From assembly GCA_026686845.1 (NCBI GenBank), contig JAIVEN010000013.1, forward strand, positions 6,220,001 to 6,284,000: a stretch of 64,000 bases of DNA, read 5' to 3'. Of the stretch, positions 23,331 to 34,561 are shown piece after piece (the first letter of the stretch is position 1; the number at the start of each line of letters is the position of its first letter). This DNA comes from Adenanthera pavonina (Eukaryota; Streptophyta; Magnoliopsida; Fabales; Fabaceae). The notes beneath the pieces were generated by a model. The model did no database searches and was not told the DNA's origin. It saw nothing but the letters and a program-made list of their open reading frames with translations. The translations under genes were made by a program, and so were the position numbers.

Positions 23331-24165
23331 TTTAGTTATTTTATTCTCAACGATACCTTAATCATTTTCATATTATCTGTTTTGCAAATCTATTCATTCA
23401 TTTATTTATTTGTATATTTGCACACGTAGTGAATTGTTGTACTTTTTTTTCTGGACCAATACTTGTTATGTATTTCATTCTCATTCATTATGTAATAAAT
23501 TTTTTGTTGAATATGAAATGCATATATTCTAAATTCAACATAACCTAACCCCATTACATCTGATCTTAGTTAAATAAACCAATATGTAATTCTAAATTTT
23601 TGAGCGTGAAAGATAATTGAATAAAACCTTTTTTTAATGCAGGGATAACAATGAAATGATATGGTGCGAATCTTTTTATATTAGATTTTTATCGCATATT
23701 TTATATTTTGTATAAAATAAAAATATAAGACAGGTTCAAGAAAATATGTAACTAAAGAAAATCTTGTCTCAATATTGTTTTAAATTCAGATTATAAAGAT
23801 ATAATTTTTACCTTAAACTTTGAATCATATTCAGTTTACTCCTTTAGAAATAGAGTAAATTTAGTTGAAAAGAATCTATCTTTTACCCCATAAAAATTAT
23901 TTTCTGCTGCCAGGTGAAAATATTCTTTATACAAAACAAAAATAAAATCTGTCAATAAAATAAATGATGATACATTTCTTTTGGTGTAAAAATAAATTAA
24001 ATTGGAAGAACTCCATCACAAGTATTTTTTGGGAACCTATGGTATAATATTGTTTTCAATGTTTTTTCAGTGTAATAAAATTGGACGAAATGCAGGGAAA
24101 ATGAACCTCAAATTCAAATGAAATTCAGATGGTGGGACCCCGCCTCCAAACCAAAAAAAATGCCA
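23331..24165. other. Upstream region of the S40 gene
   Basis: AT-rich, without an open frame. It probably contains the proximal promoter. Confidence 0.5.
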
Positions 24166-24171
24166 TATATA
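24166..24171 (+). promoter_or_regulatory. TATA box of the S40 gene
   Basis: TATATA lies about 100 bp before the ATG, in a stretch followed by CT-rich sequence (ACTCCTCC), as expected for a plant core promoter. Confidence 0.55.
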
Positions 24172-24272
24172 CTCCTCCAACGTTCTCCCTTCAGCTTATG
24201 TCCAAACCTCCAATGGCAGTGGACTTCTAATTTCGGGAAGCTCGCCGGCGCAACCCCATTCCGCCACCGTAC

Positions 24273-24908
24273 ATGGCGAAGGGTCGTAAATTGACCACTA
24301 GCCAGAGTGAACGCTTCCTAGGAAGCTACACCTCCGCTCACAACCACGGGTTTAACGCCTCAGACGCATCAGAGCTCGGAGAAGCCGACGTCTGGTCAGC
24401 GGCGGATGACGCTGACGATAACACGGTGAATGCTTCTTTCGGAGAGTGGGAACCACGAGCAACCTCAGAGATTGACGGGAGCAGCTCCGTCAGAAGCAGG
24501 CCACGAATCCCGCCCCGCCACGTCGGCGGTTTGTCTTTGGCGTTTGAAGACTCAGGGAATGCTAATGCGACGACGTCGTCGATGGTTGTGTATCAATATC
24601 GGGGGCATAACAGTGCGGCGTCGCCACGTGGCCACCAAATGGCCACGTCGGCGCCGGTGAACGTTCCGGATTGGAGCAAGATACTCCGAGTCAACTCGGT
24701 GGAGTCTATGCATGACATGGACGACGGTTCTGACGACGAGAACGAATCAGAGATGGTCCCACCACACGAGTACATCGCACGTGAGTACTCGCGGAGCCGG
24801 AAGATGGCGGCAAACTCGGTTTTCGAGGGAGTTGGGCGCACGTTGAAGGGGCGGGACATGAGGCGGGTTCGGGACGCAGTCTGGAGTCAAACCGGGTTTG
24901 ATGGCTGA
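24273..24908 (+). CDS. S40-like / DUF584 senescence regulator
   Basis: A single uninterrupted exon of 211 aa. The C-terminal half carries the family signature: PVNVPDWSKILRVNSVESMH (about 127-146), an acidic DDGSDDENESEMVPPHEYIA stretch, and the end SVFEGVGRTLKGRDMRRVRD plus AVWSQTGFDG. The N-terminal half is Ser/Asp-rich with the usual SERFLGSY start motif. S40 proteins are small plant nuclear or cytosolic proteins induced in leaf senescence and by stress hormones. The molecular mechanism is not known from the family. The gene is GC-rich compared with its flanks and intronless, as is common for the family. The start is the first ATG after a TATA box and aligns with the family N-terminus. An ACGT-core cluster 1.1 kb upstream would fit ABA or senescence control, which is inference. 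Confidence 0.93.
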   Translation: MAKGRKLTTSQSERFLGSYTSAHNHGFNASDASELGEADVWSAADDADDNTVNASFGEWEPRATSEIDGSSSVRSRPRIPPRHVGGLSLAFEDSGNANATTSSMVVYQYRGHNSAASPRGHQMATSAPVNVPDWSKILRVNSVESMHDMDDGSDDENESEMVPPHEYIAREYSRSRKMAANSVFEGVGRTLKGRDMRRVRDAVWSQTGFDG

Positions 24909-25235
24909 GGACGGTTCAGACCGGTTTGGTATCGTGAGTCAATTTCAGTAATTTGAAAAATAGTTTTTTTTTTCCATAAAAAAGAGAATGAGTTTTGTGG
25001 GCGACGATTCGGTTGAGTAGACTCAGTTGCTGAGAAGTAAACTCAGCTTCGGGTGAGGGTAAATGCATAAATTGGAAATGGCAATTTTATTATTCTCCAT
25101 CTTTGATTAATCAAATTGTGGACCAATCGGTATTAGTTTAGTACAATGTTCCTCTTTTATTTATGGTTATTTCTTATTGTAATAGTAATATGAGGCAATA
25201 ATGCAGGAAATAGATATCAATTTTGGAGACTTGTT
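24909..25235. other. 3' flank of the S40 gene
   Basis: Presumed 3' UTR followed by AT-rich sequence. Nothing else is seen. Confidence 0.5.
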
Positions 25236-25500
25236 TGATACTCTCTCCGATCCTATGTATAGGATATTTTACACTGATAAGATATTTTATAATATACGAG
25301 GTAGTATTTATTATATATTTCTAAAAAATACTCATATTTAATATATCCAAAAAGAAAGAGAGAGATATTAAATAAGGGTAGTTTTAAAAAATTATTGAGA
25401 TTTTTGGAGAAATCGAGGTAGTTAATCAGTTTTAATTTCTATTCTTAATTTATGTGATTGAGTTAAAATGACCTTATATTAAGGATCAAAGGAAATATTT
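25236..25500. mobile_element. Short MITE of the 'CTCYYTCCGATCC' type
   Basis: The left end CTCTCTCCGATCCTATGTAT and the reverse of the right end, TTTCCTTTGATCCTTAATAT, match over about 20 bp. The interior is non-coding. Superfamily is not assigned. Confidence 0.45.
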
Positions 25501-25538
25501 GTTATTTTTGTTTGCATATATATATATACATACCCCAT

Positions 25539-25835
25539 CCGGCTCAAAATATAGGTTATATTTTAAAAGTTTATTTTGATCTAAAATATAAGTTCCATTT
25601 TGTATGTTTTGATCCAAAATATAAATTTCATTTGGTAATTTCTAGGACATTAAATTTTTGTTCTATTTTTTCCTTATCTACAATTAAATGTAAAAGAGAT
25701 AATATACTTTAAATGTAATGTATTAAATAGGGGTACTATTAAAAAATAATGTATTTTTTAGCATATTTAATGCGTAAAACTACCTTTTTTTATTTCCATG
25801 TAATTACTTAAATATGACTTATACTTTGGATGAGT
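25539..25835. mobile_element. MITE rich in 'AAAATATAAGTT' phrases
   Basis: The left end CATCCGGCTCAAAATATAGG and the reverse of the right end (CATCCAAAGTATAAGTC) are similar. Inside are GATCTAAAATATAAGTTCC and GATCCAAAATATAAATTTC. The same phrases recur in the tandem duplication (about 38470-38530 and 42100-42160) and near 40500 and 43740. Confidence 0.45.
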
Positions 25836-28667
25836 ATATATATATATATATATGTATTAATATATTTAGCTTTTTTTTTCTTTTGCCAATAATATACTTA
25901 TTTATCAATCTCAAAATCAAATATAAAACATATAACAAATTGTATTATTCATCAATAAGTTGTGATGTAGTTGATAAATAATTGGGTATCTTAATTGTCT
26001 TGAGATTTAATTTCTGAATATGTGTTTAGAACAGATTTTGTTGGAAAGATATTAGTTTTTTGTTGTTGACAGGAGAATGCTTTAGGATACATAAAAAAAA
26101 AATTATATTATGCATAAATCATGAATGATAGAATTTGTTTCTTCAATTCTAAGCAAGTGTTCACCTCATTTTGAAACAAACTATTATGATATAATAATTT
26201 GTATTGCCTCATAGTTACTAAAATATTATTGAAATTCGATATTTTGATGTTTTACAGTTTTTTATTTTAATTTAATATTTCATATCATGAAATTGAAACT
26301 ATTCTACTGACATTATTAATTCCAAAATTTTTAGAATAAAATATAGAATAAATTGGCATTTAATTTTTTGAAAATTATGGTCTTCTAAAAAATAGCGTTT
26401 TTAATTTAATTTATTGAATTTTTTCTTTGAAATCACCGCTTTAATAAAAAAGAATTTCGTCCTTGGATTATTTTAATAAAAAATAAAAATTTTATTATTA
26501 AAAATAAATTTAAAAAATCATATTTGACAATTAAATTAAAAAACACTGTGATGAAAAGATAAGGAGTGATGGAGACAAATAAAAAACAACTCAATGTTTC
26601 TTCAAAGCACTTTGTTTAGCTGGTTGCCATGAAAGTGACGAGAATCACATCAATTCTTGTTTCTTACACTGCTTTTATGCTTATAAAAGATGTAATTTCT
26701 AAAGAAAAGAAAAATAGTGGTTGAGTCGTGGAAGTTAAAGATTCTAAATACCTTTTTTTTTTTTGGGATTTAAAGGTAAGGAAATTTTGACTCGTTAGAA
26801 AATAAATGAAGGAATGAATAAATGAAATATCTGACTTGTTTCTAATGGGGCAGACACACTTGGTTATACATCTAATGAATGAAAAGTTTGAGTAATCTTT
26901 ACTATTTTTCCTATTTAGATTTGCATGCATCATTCATTTCACAGTCGTTCGTTTTCTTTTTAAAAAAATAAAAACTACATTCTTTAATCTTTATATTGTG
27001 AAATTTTTTAGTAGTGATCATTCTTTAATTAATAATAAGGATTAATATCCCTCAATATACTAAAGGCAAAAAGTAAACATAAGAAACTCTACTAGTCACT
27101 GTTTATGCCAAGAAAACTAATTTTAATTAGTACTTATACTGATGATGTTATTATTAGAAAACTATATATTTATTGCGTTTCAAATTTTAATTAAGAAACT
27201 TGATGATGAGAATATATAAAACTACATTTAAGATTAATCTATCATCATTACGTACTAATGTTGCATGTCAATTGTTTTTACAAAACTTATTGTTATTTAC
27301 CTTTTCAATTTTCTCAATAAAAAATTAAAAATAAATTTTAATTATTATAAAATATAAAATAATTTTAACTATTCATATCTTTTGTGGACAATTTTTTTTT
27401 TCATCTCAAATAATAGAAATAAGAAGTGAAAAATATATAATTACTCACTCTTATGCATTAGAATCCATATTTTAGAAAAAAAAACATTATTTTTTTTACC
27501 AACACTAAATGGAAAAACCTCCTAATATAAGTGGTATATGAAGTCCATTTGATATGAGATAAGTAAATATGGGAAGTTAAATTTTCCCAAGGGTAGATAA
27601 ATGACTCTTGCATGGTTAGTAAAGAAATGGAGAATTTTTTGGAAAGTTTGACTTAATTCGAGAAGCTATACCTCTTGATTAAATCATTGGCTACTTCCTC
27701 CGTGTTTTGTAATAATTAAAAAAACTTTAATTTATTTAAAAAATTATGAAATAAAAAGAACATTTATGTCATTATCATTATAACATAATATAATTATTTA
27801 AAAAATAATTTAAATTTTCTGATAAATAAGAAATTAACCAAGCATGTTATGCATGAACTTTTCAAAAATATATTTTTTTAAAAATTACTTTCTGTTAAGT
27901 ATATCAAACGACCCCTAGGTGAGGGGATATCCTTCTCATATTTACACCCATATATGTATACTTTTCACCAATATGAGGACTGAGCCTCATTGTCAACGAG
28001 GATGGGTCCAACTATGCACCAAACGCTCCCATAACAGATTTTTTTATATATTTATATTAACTATCTAACTAATGCATCGTTAAAACTTAATCAGATATAA
28101 ATAAATATAGGAAAAGTCCAACATTAATTTTTTATTTTTTTAACATAAAAAATATCATTCAACTGAATTAAAAACTAATCCTTTCGAAAAGAATACCATA
28201 CTTAAGGGATATAACTATATATCGACTATGTCCAATCTTATTAATTTTTATTACTTAAATATTGTAGGACAACTTTTAATGTTATGAAGCCATTAACATA
28301 ATTGGATGAGCGAATAAAAATAACCATTTAAAATTCTTATATTTACCTATAAATAAGTTTTAACTCATATTTCAAGAATGGCATTTACATTATTTAAAAT
28401 ACTTTAAAAAATAATTTAATTTATGAATTTATGTTCTTTTTTGGAGTTTAACTAGATCACTGGATACATAATAAGCTGAGGGAATGTGACTTATTCAAAA
28501 GAAAAATTGAAATTTTTGGAGAAAAAAGGACAATCAAAAATAAAAAGTGAGAATGCAAAAGTTTATTAGAAGAGGAGATATTACAAAAAATAAAAAATGT
28601 AATTAATATGTGGTGTGAAAAGTAAAAGAGAGAATTATAAAAAAAAAAAAAAAGAAAAGCACAAAAA
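25836..28667. other. AT-rich intergenic DNA
   Basis: No gene. A (TA)n run lies at about 25836-25852, and homopolymer runs lie at 26753 and 28639. The open frames here are AT-driven and resemble nothing. Confidence 0.5.
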
Positions 28668-28703
28668 ATGAAGTCTTTTTTTTTTTGGCGGAACATGAAG
28701 TCT
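28668..28703 (-). repeat. Micro-retroposon scar H
   Basis: ATGAAGTCT at 28668-28676 is repeated at 28695-28703. The insert is a T-run plus GGCGGAAC, which on the minus strand is GTTCCGCC followed by the A-run. Confidence 0.55.
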
Positions 28704-29100
28704 GAAATAAGCTAAATATTAAACTGTTTATAAGTCATTGACTTTGTAAAGAATTATTGAATATATATACACATATATATTTATTTTGATAAAATCCAAA
28801 TTAAATACTCTATGATTAGGAAGTAGGGGTTTTAAACTGTAACTCACATTAAGTGGTTTTATCTAATTGGTAAAAAAAAAAAAACTCTACTAGTCTCCTC
28901 TCATGTGTGACAAAATTACAGATAAATCAATACCATCACCTTTAGTTTCCGTTTATCCATTTTATTTTTTGGTAAAATTTGTCTTAATATTTTGATAACA
29001 TTATTACATAATCTCCCAACAATATTTGTACGAAATCATCTATTAAAACCAATGGAAGGTCTTAAAGGATTTTCTGGACTTCAAGGGTTGTACTTCTTTA

Positions 29101-29143
29101 TTTTGATGGTGATTTTTTTTTTGGATAAATTTTGATGATGATT
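29101..29143 (-). repeat. Micro-retroposon scar I
   Basis: TTTTGATGGTGATT at 29101-29114 is repeated with one change at 29130-29143. The 15-bp insert is eight T plus GGATAAA, which on the minus strand is TTTATCC followed by eight A. Confidence 0.6.
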
Positions 29144-29658
29144 ATTTGATTCTTCATTGTCTATAAATTGAAATTTTTTGTCCTTAAAGATATTCCAAAT
29201 TGTGTGGACAAAAACACAGTGAGGTCCACATTCCATTGGGAATTTGGGAGAGGGACATACTGTTTTTGATGGAATAAGAGAAGGGCAGTGGCATAAATTG
29301 ACAACAATATTATTACTAATTAAAAAAATAATTGTATATAATATATATACAACAAAATTAAAAGAAAAAGAATGAATTCAAATCACAAATAATAAAAACA
29401 TTCAATTATAGTTAAGGTGAATGGAAAAGATTTTTTTAGCCAACTAGTAGAAAAGATTTGATGTCTTTAAATAAGAATTAGAATTTAAGTATTATGAATA
29501 GAAAAAATTACATGGAGTGAATTTATTTCTTATTAAGAATTGGCATGATTTGAATTCAATTTTTAGTCCTAGATAGTTCTAAAAAAAATTAATATAATCA
29601 TATTTTTTAAAGTGATTTTTCTTAGAATATATAACTATGTGGCGTTACAAAATTTAAT

Positions 29659-29828
29659 GCCCGTTTGGTTTGTCTTTTTGTAAAAGTATTTTTAGAATAA
29701 CCACAGTTTACAAAAATGAAGTTTAGATAAAAGTAGAGAAGTTTACTGAAAAAATATTTAGATAAAAAAGGAGAAAATGATGGTTAGAAAGTATAATTTA
29801 GTTTACAAAAATACAAACAAAACAACCC
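29659..29828. mobile_element. 170-bp MITE flanked by TTTAAT
   Basis: Left TIR GCCCGTTTGGTTTGTCTTTT and right TIR, in reverse, GGGTTGTTTTGTTTGTATTT. Both continue into TTGTAAA. TTTAAT lies directly before (29653-29658) and after (29829-29834), so the target-site duplication may be TTTAAT or a shorter TAA within it. Confidence 0.6.
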
Positions 29829-29834
29829 TTTAAT

Positions 29835-31362
29835 TTGTACTTACCAACAGTCCAAAAAGAGAAATGAGCAACACTGGAGGGCTGAACTAATGGCTAATGG
29901 AGAAAACTTTTTCATGAAAATGACAACAAAATGGTGGACTCACATGCTCAAGTGGCCTTAACACCATTGGTTTTTCTCTCACACAGCTTTGGCAGATATT
30001 GTTAGTGCCACACTGTCACAATTATCTAAAAAAAAAAGTAAAAAAAAAATCAATACATATTTATTTTTTAAAAATATATCTTTAATCTTTTTTTTTTGTA
30101 TAAATGATTTTAAAGTTACTAAATTTTAAGAATTGAATATCTTAATCATTTGGAGATAATTCAATCAAAATGAGTTTGGTAATATGTTTTTCCTCAATTT
30201 AATGAATTGTATTTTTAAAAATAAATTATATCATTAATCATTTTATGTATATATATATATATAAATAAAATAGTGAGCTACATTTTGTTGGGGGGGGGGG
30301 ACGGGGACTGAAGTTACTGTTAAATTATTGTTCATCGAATAATAATATTTTTGAAATATGTGCATAAAAAATAAATCTCCTTGGACAACTTCTAGTTACC
30401 TATTAAAACTATAATTTACCAAAAGAAAAGATATGCACTAAACTCATTTTTTGCTTTTTTCTTCTCTCCTGCGAAGGAAGAGCTTTGGTCCATTTATTAT
30501 CAATACATGTAGAGGTCATAATTAGGCTTCCCAGAGTGCTTTATCATAAAAGGCAACTCCTTTGCTATTAAGAATCACTTTTAAAATCCCACTTACAAAT
30601 AAATTTATGTCCCTTCTCTAAATTCTCATTGTACTTTTACACACTGTACATGATCAAAAGCTTTCACATTGTGAAAATAAAACTATAAAAGTACAAAATA
30701 CTTATTTTTCTTTTAAATTCTTTAGTCAAATCATAATCATACTTTTCTATTTTTATTTATTTTTAATACATATTTAATACATATACTTTTCTATTTTGAG
30801 ATGATTGTGCAAATAATATCCTATCATTAAATTTTCCTATTATTAGCCCAGAAAAAAAAAATCTCCTCTCACTAATTAATCTATTATTTCATTAGCAGAG
30901 TAGGATATGTCATTAGTCACATACTTTTTTCTTTTTTAGTTAAATATATTTGTGAGGCTGACAAAATCATCAATCACGGGTGACAGTTGCAAAACCCAAT
31001 TAACATATATATATTTACACACACATTGATCTTCACTAATGTGAGCCTTAGAGGCCTCCATTTTTACCCAAGCATGCGAGGCCTACTTGCACTCCAATTT
31101 TTTATTTTTTCCTCAAATAATTTCGTGAAACCTTGAGTCATGTGCAACTGCAAATAATTTTCCAAAACTTCACATCATATGCAAATATGATGACCCAATG
31201 TTCTGTTTTTGTAATCAAAACGGACATCTTGGTTAGGCTAATGCTAATGTAATGAACAAGCTAACAAAGCAAAGTGGAATGCTAATATAAGGTATAAATT
31301 AGAGCTTACAAGTTTGATGCATCACAAAATTTGCTCTGATTAACATCAACCATAACCCTAAA
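29835..31362. other. AT-rich intergenic DNA with poly-G
   Basis: No gene. A run of eleven G lies at 30290-30300, followed by ACGGGG. A (TA)n run lies at about 30247-30262. Confidence 0.5.
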
Positions 31363-31402
31363 CAAGTGTTGGCTCCCTTTTTTTTTTTGGTACAAAGTGT
31401 CG
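31363..31402 (-). repeat. Micro-retroposon scar O (diverged)
   Basis: AGTGTTGGCTCC and AGTGTCGACTGC flank a T-run ending GGTACAA. On the minus strand this is TACC followed by the A-run. The flanking repeat is only about three-quarters identical. Confidence 0.3.
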
Positions 31403-31667
31403 ACTGCTTCTAAAAGCCCTATTCCGCCCTCAGATTCCAAGTGGAGTTCTTCAGTCTCTGCTAAAACGTCTTTGGCCCATAAGTTCTGTAACGTCCTTCT
31501 CATGCTCATCTTCTAATTGGATACTTTGCCTAGCAGGCCCACTGGACTTGACTATCATAGCCAGACTTGTGGGCTTTTGTGTAAGCCCAAATGTGGCTTA
31601 ACAAAACCCAAATACTGTGGCCCACTGTAACCGATGATCTGAAATTGAAACTTTCTTTTGTATTCAC

Positions 31668-31732
31668 GAAAATCAGAAGATACTTTTAGCAAAAAAAAAA
31701 AAGAAAAAGAAAAAAGAAAATCAGAAGATACT
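31668..31732 (+). repeat. Micro-retroposon scar J (17-bp perfect direct repeat)
   Basis: GAAAATCAGAAGATACT at 31668-31684 is repeated perfectly at 31716-31732. The 31 bp between are TTTAGC, 12 A and an A-rich tail with two G. This is one of the clearest examples of the class. Confidence 0.75.
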
Positions 31733-31879
31733 AACAATTTCTTCCGTTAGACCCAAAAAGAAAATCCATACGGATATAACTCAACTTGTTTAGTGTTTTT
31801 TTTTTTCTTTTAAAGGAAAAGGGGGCTAGATAGTGGCTACTCATTCATTACAAACAGTAAATACAATGAGACAAAGGAT

Positions 31880-32227
31880 TAGAGTTGATACTGGTGGTTT
31901 CGGTGGACTCTAGGGGAGAAGCTACCTGTGGCGGAGTCATAAGAGACCACAATAGGGACAGGATCTTAGGCTTTACTGCTAAGATTGGTGTCCTTCCTTG
32001 TACTGTTGCTGAGCTTTCTTCCATTTTGCATGGTATCAAGCTCTGCTGGGACAAAGAGTTTAAGAAGGTTTTGATTTGCTGTGACTCTACTGAGGCTATC
32101 CATCACATTACTCGGGGTATCTCAATTGATTATCCTTGGAGAGACATAATCAAGGGAGTATACGATGAGAGATTGGAATATCATGATTGACCACATGTTT
32201 AGAGAAGCCAAAGAATGCTCATCTAGC
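31880..32227 (+). pseudogene. RNase H-like (RVT_3) remnant, frameshifted
   Basis: The frame from 31885 reads VSVDSRGEATCGGVIRDHNR, then VAELSSILHGIKL, then LICCDSTEAIHHI, the middle of a plant RNase H-like domain with its conserved E and second D. A first-strand VDTGG-like word sits in another frame just upstream (about 31886), and the last helix (RDWNIMIDHMFREAKEC) continues in a third frame after about 32170. At least two frameshifts have therefore broken it. It stops abruptly at about 32227, where an oppositely oriented remnant begins. It probably derives from a LINE or a stand-alone RVT_3 gene. Confidence 0.75.
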
Positions 32228-32690
32228 GCACGAGATTGATGGAGAGTTTACTATTTTTTGGCAACCGCCTGATGAATGTAGATCGAAACAGCCAGCAGGA
32301 AAGTCATCAAAAATACAAGTTTTAAAGAGAGGACTACTGTGACTCTTAGCCGTCCAATCGGCACATCCGTTTGCTCGTCGACTTATGTGTTCAAGACTGA
32401 CAATCCAATCTCTTCTTAGCCATTCCCTGATTTCTTCAATGATATCTACATAAGGATGGTTCCCGTCATTAGATCTGGCTATCAGCTCAAGTGCTTCAAT
32501 AGAGTTGAATTGCACTTGCACCTGTCTGAATCCCTTTGACCAACAAACATGGAGACCAATTTTGATAGATAGCCCACAATTCTGCAGCTGTGCTCGGACA
32601 TATGCTGCCCAGATTGCAACACAAACCTCTCACCCAATTCCCTTGTGCATCACGTACCAGACCCCACATGAAGCATTCTGATACATATAA
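32228..32690 (-). pseudogene. Second RNase H-like remnant, opposite strand
   Basis: On the minus strand, 32521-32230 reads VQFNSIEALELIARSNDGNH, then REWLRRDWIVSLEHISRRAN and GCADWTAKSH, the third acidic site region and last helix of an RNase H-like domain. Upstream (32690-32530), in shifted frames, are the earlier parts ASCGG, RDAQGNWVRG and TAAELWAIYQ. The sequence differs clearly from the plus-strand remnant, so it is not a simple inverted copy. Shifts around 32540-32660 make it non-functional. Confidence 0.7.
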
Positions 32691-32817
32691 GAGGAAGCCC
32701 CATCAATATTTCACCATTCTCCATATTTACCAAAGTTTCAATAGTAAAAAAGAAATCTTAAACCTTCTCAGATATTTCTCCAGAGTTCAATAATTATGTG
32801 CTCGGAATCAATCACTG

Positions 32818-32876
32818 AACTTTCTTGATGTAGTTTTTTGTTTTTTTTGTCTTTTGCCAAAACTTTCTTGATGCAG
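32818..32876 (-). repeat. Micro-retroposon scar B
   Basis: AACTTTCTTGATGTAG at 32818-32833 is repeated with one change at 32861-32876. The 27-bp insert is T-rich and ends GCCAA. On the minus strand it reads TTGGC followed by an A-rich tail. Confidence 0.65.
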
Positions 32877-33049
32877 GTTACACTTACAGCATTCCTTGAC
32901 TAGTTGAGTCCTATGGAACACTGTCTATAAGTGTTATTGTGCTAAATTTGTTGCTTCCCAATCTAGGATTTTGGGAAAAAAAAATTAAACCATGCCAATT
33001 ACCTATGAGAATTAAGGAATTAACATAGTTGTTTTGTGACAATAAAGTT

Positions 33050-33127
33050 TCTCAAATTGGTAAGGAGTTGGTTCATATCCTATAAAGATGTGAATTCAAA
33101 TCTTGCTAATGCATTGGTAAAAAAAAA
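33050..33127 (+). repeat. tRNA-like SINE remnant
   Basis: CTCAAATTGGTAAGGAG resembles a tRNA A box. TGAATTCAAATCTTG about 40 bp later resembles a B box. The segment ends in GGT plus an A-run. This is the layout of a worn tRNA-derived SINE. Only short motifs support it. Confidence 0.4.
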
Positions 33128-34016
33128 GCTATTAATGTAAGAATGTTATTAATGGATAATTTATAAGTACCTTTTAAATCATAAGATTTATTCTAGTTTA
33201 ATAATCCCTTATAACTCAACTCATCTTTTTTCAATGAAAGAATAGTTATTTTCCATCAACAGAGACTTTAAAGATATACTTGAGTCAAATAATATAAAAG
33301 ACTTTTACCCTAATATCTAAATTCTCCCTTGTTTTTCCTATAGTTTTTTTCTTCTTATTTTTTCCTCATCAAAACAGAACTTTAGTTTAATACCTTTCAC
33401 CATATTGCAACATAAAAAGAACTCTTATATCGCATTGTTTGAAGAATAACCGTTATATTTAAGTAATTTAAGAGTTGCAAAAAGAGCAGAGCACAAGAAT
33501 ATATCTCAACCAGAGTTGAGAATGTTGGGTTCTTGTATCATCCTTTTCTCCCAAAAAAATTCATTCCCCAAAAGCTCTGACCATTAAATATTAATTTCTG
33601 CGTAGGTGGGAACCGTAATGGCAAATATTTCTTTCTTTTATGCAAATTAAAATTATTTGATTATCGAAACTGTTTCTCTCAATAACTTTTTTAATTCATA
33701 TTCATGCTTTTGGATTAAATTGAAAAGTTGTATATATTATATTGTACCTATTTATCCATTTTACAGGCTCAGGCTCCGCATATTAAATTGTTCTGGCTTT
33801 TGCTTTAACTTCTTATATATGCAGATGGCAGGTACAGCATAAGCCTCTGAATTTCTTAATGTTTTATATTTTCTCTGACATCATTTTATGAATTTGATAA
33901 CAACTTCATGATAGAAAAAATTTTAAAGGATAAGATTCTCACTCAAAAGACAGATATCGGGAGAAGAGGGCCCTCCCACATTTATTCTGGTAGGCACCAC
34001 GTATTGCCTGGACCCC
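33128..34016. other. Intergenic DNA
   Basis: No gene or element can be supported. Confidence 0.5.
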
Positions 34017-34069
34017 TCCACATTGCACTTGCTTTTTTTTTTTTTTTGCCAAGGTCCACATTGCACTTG
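34017..34069 (-). repeat. Micro-retroposon scar A (15-bp perfect direct repeat)
   Basis: TCCACATTGCACTTG at 34017-34031 is repeated perfectly at 34055-34069. The 23 bp between are C, 15 T and GCCAAGG, which on the minus strand read CCTTGGC followed by 15 A. Confidence 0.75.
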
Positions 34070-34561
34070 TTTGGAAGACAAAACCTGCAATTGTTTGGTC
34101 CCCACACCTTTTTTTTCTAAGCTAAGAATCCTTGTTTCTTTAATTCACTGTCTTATCTTCAATGGTGATTATTCTTATATCAACAATTAGCTCAGCTGAT
34201 AAGGGATTTTGCTAACTGAATCAATGAATTAGTAAGAATTTAATGCGAATAATTTAATTAAAAAAATGGTGACTATGCATACTTAAGTAGATTGATGTTT
34301 GCAAGGCGCAAATTATGCAGAAAAAAGAGCACAAGAACCTGACTACCATCCATGCATCATCATTCACATACATTAGTAACACATACGCCATCATGACTAC
34401 AGCTAGTACAAGGAGCAAAGCTAGAAGAAGAAGAGGAGGAAATTAAGAGAAATCAAACAAACACCTTATTCTGCATAATTTCTTATACTTTTCTTCCTCA
34501 CACACAAAGAAGAAGAAAGTAAAGCTACCAACTTAGAGGCATATGTTAAAAGTAAAAGCAA

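Noticed and set aside
34185..34205. TTAGCTCAGCTGATAAGG, like a tRNA A box
   Set aside because: No B box or cloverleaf follows, so it is neither a tRNA gene nor a supportable SINE.
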